A DNA stretch of 64,000 bases, taken from positions 70,038,698 to 70,102,697 of the forward strand of contig OX375877.1 of the NCBI GenBank assembly GCA_947359465.1, read 5' to 3'. This stretch comes from Metellina segmentata. Taxonomy: Eukaryota > Arthropoda > Arachnida > Araneae > Tetragnathidae. A program made the translations under genes and the position numbers. Below are positions 56,949 to 64,000 of this stretch, piece after piece. Numbering within the stretch: the first letter of the stretch is position 1; every line of letters begins with the position of its first letter. The notes under the pieces are model-generated. The model did not search any database, was not told the DNA's origin, and saw only the letters and a program-made list of their open reading frames with translations.

Positions 56949-57025
56949 TGGCCTAATGTTTGAAGTCACCCACCTTCAGATTAGCGTCGGCAGCGGAGGA
57001 TGACTTCCCGCGTTCGAACCCAGCT
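56949..57025 (+). repeat. tRNA-like core of element Y, copy 2
   Basis: GATGGCCTAATG (box A, followed by a worn region) and GCGTTCGAACCCAGC (box B), same layout as 40416-40482. Confidence 0.5.
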
Positions 57026-57361
57026 GTCGGAAAAATTTTTAGATCCTCCAAATTATTTTTAAAAAATTCCAATTTAATTCCTTTTCATTCTAATTTACTT
57101 TTCCTAATTTTTAATACCCTTTTCATATTTTTCCAAGTTTCCGTTGATTTTACATAAATAATCTAAGAACCACTCCTGAACTCACTACCAGCTGATATTT
57201 TTCCGCCCCTCTGCCGTCCCCTTTGCTTTAGGATGTTGGTGTCGTATCCACCGCTGGCTTAGGACCATTCTGATGTAACAAAAAGCATACATAAAACACT
57301 AACTTATATAATTATTAACTTATATAATAAAAGGATACAATTTTCGGCTCCCACCTCTACC

Positions 57362-58727
57362 TAGAGTGCCTATATAATAAGAGTGGCGACATGCGGGAAA
57401 CACTTTCTGATTGGCTTAGAGACCTTTTCTACCGCCCGAAGCGGTATTTTCCCAGCTCCCGTAGACTTAACATGGGAACTTTTTGTGTGTTCGAGAAAAA
57501 CGTGTGTATATTAAATTAAAAAGAAAATATAGCTTATTCGTGTTCAATTTCGTGTTCTAGATTGTTTATTTATTTTATTATTTATTTATAATTATTTTAG
57601 TGTTTTGTCAGTGTAAATTTGAAGACTTTTTAAGTAAATAGCTTTTTTTGAACAACATGCTGTTTCCCGCTATTTTGGCGATGTAAACATCGCGCCAAAG
57701 GCAGTTAGCAAGTTTTAAACTTTTGATGATGCGTTTTTTTTTTAGCTGTTTCCTTATTATAGGATGTCAATAACCTAAGCCGAATTGAATCATCAGAAAA
57801 GCAGAGAGTAAATTGTAGCAAGGCTTTACATAAAAAGAAAAAAAAAAGAAATGTTTACATAAAAGTGTTATTTTTGATGCGAACTTTCATCTTTATTTTG
57901 CTGCTAGATCTCGGAACAAAACCACCACATCAACATTTATCTGTGAATTTGGATATAAATGCGTACAAATCCTGTTAACTATTTTTTATCTTGAGATTAT
58001 TCTTGTATGTTTAGGCCAATATTTGCTCATAATTTAGTTTCAATCTGTTAATTCTATTTTTCATATGAAAATGTGATAGATTTTTTAACAAATGTGTGTA
58101 CTGATGGTGTTGATTATTTTTGAAATTACATGTCTTTTGACTTGTATAAATGGATGAAACTTAAAATTAAATTTAAGTGGGTTAAAATGTCGTGTTATGC
58201 ATTAAAAAGGTCAAATAAAATTTTCAGTATCTTTTCTGGTTCGGTTAATGTAAGGAAAGGATCAATCACACTAAAATAAACTAAATGTGTTGAACAGTTG
58301 GTTGAAAGAAAGTTTTATTTTAAGGAACTATCCATTAATAGTAGGACATTTCAAATCTATTTTTTATTTAATGTTATAAAATTAATGCGTAAACTTCTAT
58401 CACACAGCATGGAAAGAATTTAAAGAAAAAACTTGTGCCTGAGAGAAACAACACAGCAGATCTTATTTTATTTAACACTGAAGTTATAAGCTTAACTTTA
58501 TTAATTTTCTTGTTAATATTCTTAAAAACAAGTTCAATAAGTCGTGAGCATAAAAATTACGGGACATAAACACTATCGCCAAAAGAAAGAGAAAGGAGGA
58601 AATGTGGGAAACCGATGGAAGAAACATATTCGCCCAGCAACCGATTCTGGTAGAAAAATGGCTGCCGCGCATGTGCATTGGTCCAAATTTGGTCCCTTGT
58701 CGCCACTCTTATTATATAGGCACTCTA
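57362..58727. mobile_element. hAT-type MITE (TSD CCTCTACC), related to X
   Basis: TAGAGTGCCTATATAATAAG then AGTGGCGACA at 57362 is mirrored almost perfectly over 31 bases at 58727. CCTCTACC is duplicated exactly (57354-57361, 58728-58735). The TATAATA-AGAGTG part resembles the end of X at 28344. It is 1366 bp with no transposase. Confidence 0.85.
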
Positions 58728-58890
58728 CCTCTACCCACCCGAAGCCATGGATCTGAAAAGAAAAGAAGAAAGCAGAAAGGAAGAGATAAATCGCCAACAA
58801 CTATAAACCTTATTGAAATACGTATCTAGGTCATGTGATCCGATTAGCCAATCAAGTTAGACTTACGTAAAGTACTATCATGGGATTGAG

Positions 58891-59840
58891 GCGCCTGTCT
58901 TATGTCTCATCAGGACTGCTAGAATTCTACATTAGATTGGCGACAAGAATAGCGAAATCACAAAAGAAAGTTTGCCCATGCGCATTGTAAGGTAGTCGTA
59001 CTGTACGAAGCAATAGACAGTAGACACTCTGGTCAACATAAACACCAACTTGGAAATAGTTCCGTTTCTGTGCAAAATATTTGTTAAGATAGTGTAAAGA
59101 ATATTATATGTGAACGCAAAATCAGTTTGGATTCCCTGAACAGTTGGAACAACACTATACCTTTTTCTCTTCTGTTCGTAAGTAGCTTTTTGTCCTTGCT
59201 CTGATGCAAATAAAAGAAATTGTACAATACTTTTCCATTCAAGCGGTTTACCTTGTTACTATACAGGTGTTTAAAAAATCGAACTTGATTGTTGATATTA
59301 TTTCCACTGTTACTTAAGTAGGTATTTCCAATCTTTGACCTGATCTTAATATTGTGATACGCTGTGAATTAATTATACCTGAAAGTTCCTCAGAAACATC
59401 GAGTATACCTGTATGTGTTTCCGTTTCGAGAAAAAATGTTTTGTTGGTACTGCTACGAAGTTTAAGATACATACTAGCAAGCAAGTAAAACTGAATATTT
59501 CAATACATGCAATTTGTATTACTTTCATAACTTTTTTATATTACTTTTGATTTTTGATAAATATGTATCAATGAAATTAATATATCTAATCTGTTCTGCT
59601 GATAAATAAATTATATGTTGTGAAAAATATTAAAAAGCCTAGTTCTGGATTCATTCCGAAATTTTTTAGTTTGCTTTGTTTTTGTCACTCAATTATCCTC
59701 TTCTGCTACATGAGCCCTAATTGCTTGAATGGATTTTAAGCCTCTAAATCTACAGTTCAGATTATAGGTTGTTGGCAGTGGAGCTTCGATTCCGGTAACT
59801 GACCCTGGTGAATTTCTCAATAAAACTTTTGTGTTTATAG
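58891..59840. other. AT-rich DNA, nothing recognised
   Basis: Short open frames only. No repeat partner was found in the window. Confidence 0.3.
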
Positions 59841-60062
59841 GGGCTGTCATGGCTCAGTGGGTATGCTCATCACACTTGCATCATGTGAGTGGTAGGGGGC
59901 ATAGGTTTGATTCCTTCCTGGGTGTATATCTCTTTTCTGTTCGTAAAATGTTCTTCATGCGAGTTCGTTATTTGATATTGTATGTCTTGAGTAGCATGGA
60001 ATTTTTTTTTGGCCAGTGATTTTTATGGCTCTTGCACCATAAAAGCCCTACAACAACCAACC
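59841..60062 (+). repeat. tRNA-derived SINE, third family
   Basis: GGGCTGTCATGGCTCAGTGG is a tRNA-like 5' half with box A, and CATAGGTTTGATTCC is box B. The body ends near CCCTACAACAACCAACCAA. It is flanked on the right by TTTAAATCA-type relics of hAT E. Confidence 0.65.
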
Positions 60063-61010
60063 AATTTAAATCAGCATGTATACCAATTAAAATAAGTGTG
60101 ATTTGAATCAAGTGATTTTTATTAAAGAAATCAGGATTCAAATCAAACTTTAAATGTTGTTTTTATTCTTCATTAATAATATGAACAAAATAGAAATAAC
60201 CTGGGACAATGTATGCTACTTTATTAAAATAAGTTTAAAAATTTACTACTTGGCAACACCTGAAGAATCTTTTATACTGCAAATAATTCAATTCCAAATG
60301 AGATATGATAGTATTAATTGGAATGTAGTGGTGCCAAATTATTGTCAGAAATAAAACTTTACTTCATATATAAGGGTGTTTTAGAGCTATTTATTTTGTT
60401 AATATAAATAATAACATATTATCCCCTGTATTTGCAATATTTTAACCTTATGTTAGAGAGATACCATGTTCCAAGCAACCAATTTTCAGAGTTCAGGTCT
60501 CTAGGAGTTGCCGCCTGTATTTAACTGACAACTAATGAACAAATATTTCTTCCCACACACTGAAAACCAGCAAAGGCTGAGTTTGGGTTTAGTTTCATGC
60601 TTTGCACAAAGTATTTTCTGCTAATTTTGAGTCTTCCCAGTCAAATGAAAGCACATGCTTGAACTGAATCACTTTCTAGAGGAAATTTGTTATTTCTGAT
60701 AAAGGAATTGGCACTGGGTAATATTAACCGTCAGTATGTTAAAAACGTGTATTATTGCTTGGTAGAATGGATTTTCTTTCCATTGGACTTTTCAGATTTA
60801 AATCTTAAAGGCTGAAAGATAATTATCCCCACAATGCACTTGGTCACTTTAAAAGAAGATGTTAAAAGCTATACTTACTGATACAGTTTCTCTATACATG
60901 AAAATAAGATTTTTTATTCATTTTCTCACAAATTGCATGTTTATCATTTATTAATGTTTTTACCGCTCAATTACAGAGTTTTATCGTTTTTACAAATTTC
61001 TGTTTTCCAG

Positions 61011-61036
61011 ATTAAACAAATGCTGTAAGCATTACT
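61011..61036 (+). other. 5' UTR part of the first visible exon of the right-end gene
   Basis: A TTTCTGTTTTCCAG splice acceptor precedes 61011, so at least one non-coding exon should lie upstream; I could not identify it. Confidence 0.5.
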
Positions 61037-61250
61037 ATGTCTTCCAGTGTTGAAAAAATGAATGTGGATGTAAATTATGCTTCAGTTATAAAACAAGAAA
61101 CAGAAGATGAGTTACATCTTAATGTATTAGCTAGTCAGAATTTAGTTATCACAGATGTTAAAGAAGAGTTGCCTGATAACGAGAGTAAGAAAGAAGAGAT
61201 TAAAGATGAAAACAAGATGGATATTGATATGACGGCTCTTCCCATTTCTG
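61037..61250 (+). CDS. Coding exon 1 of a small acidic protein with SUMO-acceptor motifs
   Basis: From the ATG at 61037 this exon encodes 71 complete codons, starting MSSSVEKMNVDVNYASVIKQ. The product is acidic and probably disordered. Three lysines sit in the SUMO-acceptor consensus (hydrophobic-K-x-E): IKQE (K19), VKEE (K42) and IKDE (K56). That points to a nuclear, SUMO-modified protein, but this is inference. The exon ends ATTTCTG|GTGAGC, a strong donor, and leaves one base of the next codon (phase 1). The frame runs on into the intron for about 20 codons before a stop. I do not recognise the gene family. Splice sites, open frame and lower A+T support it as a real gene. Confidence 0.65.
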
Positions 61251-61344
61251 GTGAGCAAGTTTTCAAGAATCTATTAATATGTTATGCATTTCTTTTCAAT
61301 ATATTGAATTAAAAATAATTAATTGCATTTGTTTTCTCATACAG

Positions 61345-61401
61345 ATGATAAGATAGAAGACCCTTTGCGTGTTAAAATAGTGAAAATCGGTGAAAAACTA
61401 G
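61345..61401 (+). CDS. Coding exon 2 of the right-end gene (57 nt)
   Basis: TCTCATACAG precedes it and GTAATT follows. With the leftover G it reads DDKIEDPLRVKIVKIGEKL and again leaves one base (phase 1). The length divisible by three means the exon could be skipped without changing the frame. The charged sequence is compatible with the first exon. No domain is recognised. Confidence 0.6.
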
Positions 61402-61808
61402 GTAATTATGATTATGTAATTTTAATTCTTTGATTTATTTGAACTTATTAAACAATGCAGGACTGCTAGAAGCTACTAAAAAGCAACTTTTGCTATTATT
61501 TTCCCACCTTGGTGACTCTGTGTATTTTTAAATCAAAATTGTCTCAAAAGCTATAAATTAAATAATATTTGGTGATTTATGAAAATTTTAAAGGACTGAA
61601 AATTACCTGTTTTTGAACTTAAAAGACAGAAAAAATATTTATTCAGATTTTTTTTCTAGAGATTGCCAATTTTGCAGTTAAGGCACCAAGCCATGTCAAC
61701 TAATGGTGAAAATAAAGAAAAAAATTTTAAGTGGCCAGTGGCTACTGAATTTGTTTCATTCAATGGCCACTTACAAGCGTAAACCACACTTTATGTGTGT
61801 ATAAATAT

Positions 61809-61829
61809 GATATATATATATATATATAT
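61809..61829. repeat. (TA)n microsatellite in the intron
   Basis: About ten AT dinucleotides. Confidence 0.9.
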
Positions 61830-62243
61830 CATGTGCACATATAAGTACTAATCTTCAGCCTTCTTTTTCCCGCTCCAAGCGTCTGCGTTTTTTTTCTCCA
61901 TGAATTCCAAAAACTATTTTCCATGTTTATGTTTTCGAGTTTTTTCCTTTCTTAAAAAAACGGAAAATTCGAGTAAAACTAACAATTGTACAAACTAACG
62001 TTTTTAAGAAAATGTGGGGACTCTGTAGCATACTTTTTCTGTCTCCACCTTCAAATATTCAGTCGCCATGTATCGAGTGGTGACTGTTAATTTTCACCTT
62101 TAGTGCCAACCTTTAAAATGACATTGCATTTGCTAGATAATCATAAAACCTTATTAAGAAAACATTTAGATTTTGAAATTTAAATTTCTTGGTTTGATCT
62201 TCAGCATTTGTTTCATATTTAATTGGCACATTTTGTTTTTTAG

Positions 62244-62296
62244 ATGATTCATTTTTATCTCAGCTACGAAAGGTGCTTCATAAACAGGGTTTATGA
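62244..62296 (+). CDS. Alternative last exon (or cassette exon) of the right-end gene
   Basis: TTGTTTTTTAG precedes it. Joined in phase 1 it reads DDSFLSQLRKVLHKQGL and stops at 62296, giving a 107-residue product. If instead a weak donor (CAGG|GTTTAT) at 62288 were used, it would be a 45-nt cassette joining in phase to 62964 and giving a 128-residue product. Like exon 2, it begins with Asp-Asp formed across the junction. Confidence 0.45.
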
Positions 62297-62963
62297 GGAG
62301 ATTCTTGTCCTATTATTGTTTAGAATTTATGCTTCTGTTTTAAGTCCTTGGACTGTGGCAGCAAAGAAAATGTGAATAAGTGAAAATTATCAAATTCAGG
62401 GCTTCATTTTTGTTATGGCAATCATAGCAAATTCATTAAAAAAAAAATTATAATGATTTGAAATGACTCTTATAAAATATCATACATTAACTAATAAGTT
62501 TTCTGCTACTTGAATGAAATACGATAATTGATATTGGATAATTTTGATGTCATGTACAGTTTAATGAGGTTCAAATGTTGCATAACTGTAAATAAATTAA
62601 AATTCACTAATTCCATTCTTTGAAAAGGTATAAATTTGCATTTATTGTTTCCCTATGTACAATTTGCAATTTGTATTAAACACACAGCTGCTGTTTTATT
62701 GCAACTTATAAAACTTTAAGTTCATTGTTAATCTTTAACCAATTCCTCTTGTGTGCTCCATGAATTTGATCAAAATATAAATTATGTTTATGTACAAGTA
62801 ATTTATCATCTTCAAATAATGTAATGATATTGTTGATGAAAAATAAGTTATTTATGATGAAGTTTGTAAACTATTCAATTAAAATATTTAATTTCATTAC
62901 TTTATATTACATATCCTAAAAAAATAAAGCATATTAAAAATTGTTTTCAATTTTTCCTTTCAG

Positions 62964-63034
62964 TGCGCTTAACAGTGGAGGATGTTCCAGACAGTCCCGA
63001 TGATGAAACTATAACCCTATCTGCTGAGGTGTAG
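62964..63034 (+). CDS. Alternative last exon of the right-end gene
   Basis: TTTTTCCTTTCAG is a good acceptor. In phase 1 it reads VRLTVEDVPDSPDDETITLS and AEV then stops at 63034. Joined directly to exon 2 the product has 113 residues. Both the short length and acidic composition continue the character of exon 1. An AATAAA lies downstream near 63383. Confidence 0.55.
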
Positions 63035-64000
63035 TATTGTTATACTGTGGTGTTTAGTATTCAAGTTTTTAAAGTTATCATTTATATAGAACATTTTTAT
63101 TCCTTTTTTAAAATCTAAAAACAGTATCACATTGAAACTTGTGTGTTGTCTGTATTAAGAACTATAAGAATTGTACTCAACCCACCAAACAGCCCTTCTG
63201 AACACAGCAAGTAAGTTCAGTTAGAGAATACAAACCAAAAGAAATTCACTACAGCAAACATAAGACCCGAAATATTCAGACATATCGTCCTGACATGTGG
63301 ACATCTCACTTGAAATATTTGGAGTCTGCTGCATGCCACACATAAACCCCTTTGATGTACTAGTTTGCACAGCTTGGAGGTTTAATAAAGTTAGTGTGCA
63401 TTACAGAAAGATATCAGTAGTGAGTACATTCTAAAAAAATATTTTTTCAAAGAAAATAAAATTTTTTTTTTTTCAAATGGCATTACATGAGGTAAATTAA
63501 TTAAATGTCAATCCAAAAGTGATCAGACTAGTGACTTCTCTTTCATAAAAAAATGCAAGCTTCATTTAAGTGTACGGAAAGTAATAGTTTAACATCATTT
63601 TAACCTTTTCATAGCTTCTACAATTTACTTTGGATGCAAATAAGTATGCATCTATTTAATTCATTTTATATTCATCGTACGTCTGCTGTATGACAAACTA
63701 TAAAAGTTTTTTCTAAGGGGACTGCTATTGAAGTCAATTTAGAGTTTTGGAATATTATGAATATTCTCGTTTGTCCATTATCAGTAGAAATGGCGAATTT
63801 TTGGTGTATAGTTTTACACTTATTTTTTAGATGAATATGTTTTGTGGCATTCCTGCCCCCGGTATGCGATGTTTTTGAAATTGATCATCATTATGAGAGG
63901 ATGGTAAATTTAATTGTTACGGTATTCCTAATTCATAGTTTTGAGCAAACTCATTTTTTTCTTGAAAATTCCAGTCAATAGAATGTGGGATAACGTAGCT
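63035..64000. other. 3' flank of the right-end gene
   Basis: AT-rich, with an AATAAA near 63383. No further coding exon, terminus or repeat recognised. Confidence 0.35.

Larger units (their letters stand above)
56651..58890. mobile_element. MITE Y-related element, copy 2, split by an X-like MITE
   Basis: CTCAATCCCATGATAGTACT is mirrored at 58890 (CATGGGATTGAG). The inverted match runs through TTACGYAAGTCYAACTTGAT. The interior is the reverse complement of most of Y copy 1. No clear TSD is visible. Confidence 0.7.

Overview
This is a eukaryotic, AT-rich, very gene-poor window made mostly of DNA transposons inserted into one another. There is no bacterial-style coding. The mix fits an arthropod genome: Helitrons, many hAT families, pogo, Tc1 and Tc3 elements, mutator-like and Harbinger-like MITEs, tRNA-derived SINEs and one miniature LTR element. 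A chelicerate such as a spider is my guess, held loosely and resting on general impression only.

Host genes. The best gene candidate is at the right end (about 61011-63034, + strand). It is a small spliced gene with a 71-codon acidic first coding exon holding three SUMO-acceptor-like motifs, a 57-nt second exon and two possible phase-compatible last exons. A second candidate is one minus-strand exon at about 1076-1352 with one predicted membrane segment; I cannot name its product.

Left part (1-14.6 kb). A large foldback (about 4300-9477) consists of two head-to-head copies of one element. Each arm was later hit by its own Helitron (4411-5754 and 8529-9171). A third, internally deleted copy (10155-13435) was split by a hAT element (10817-13153), which itself carries a Helitron. 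Next come a TA-flanked pogo/Tc1-like MITE (13691-14617) and the first copy of element Z (14668-16617).

Middle part (18.9-39.4 kb). This is a deep nest. A MITE at 21177-34219 was split by element W (21371-34122). W was hit by a hAT (22823-27726), by X (28344-30844) and by a second Z copy (30855-34033). The hAT holds element B, which holds another MITE copy, which holds a Harbinger-like MITE and a Helitron. The second Z copy holds a miniature LTR retrotransposon with identical LTRs and a Helitron. Next to it a second nest (hAT-E, 34394-39366) holds a pogo-like element and a hAT MITE that in turn holds a Tc1 element.

Right part (39.7-60 kb). It holds two copies of a MITE family with a tRNA-like core (Y), SINEs, a ZBED5-like hAT, a Tc3-like element beside an 89-bp TA tract, three Helitrons and a mutator-like element.

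Most element borders are set by terminal inverted repeats (TIRs) plus target-site duplications (TSDs) read directly from the sequence. In four cases the uninterrupted target site is visible in a second copy within the window. All transposases seen are broken, so the elements look non-autonomous or dead. The order of insertion is inferred from nesting. Family names rest on motifs and TSD lengths, not on database searches.
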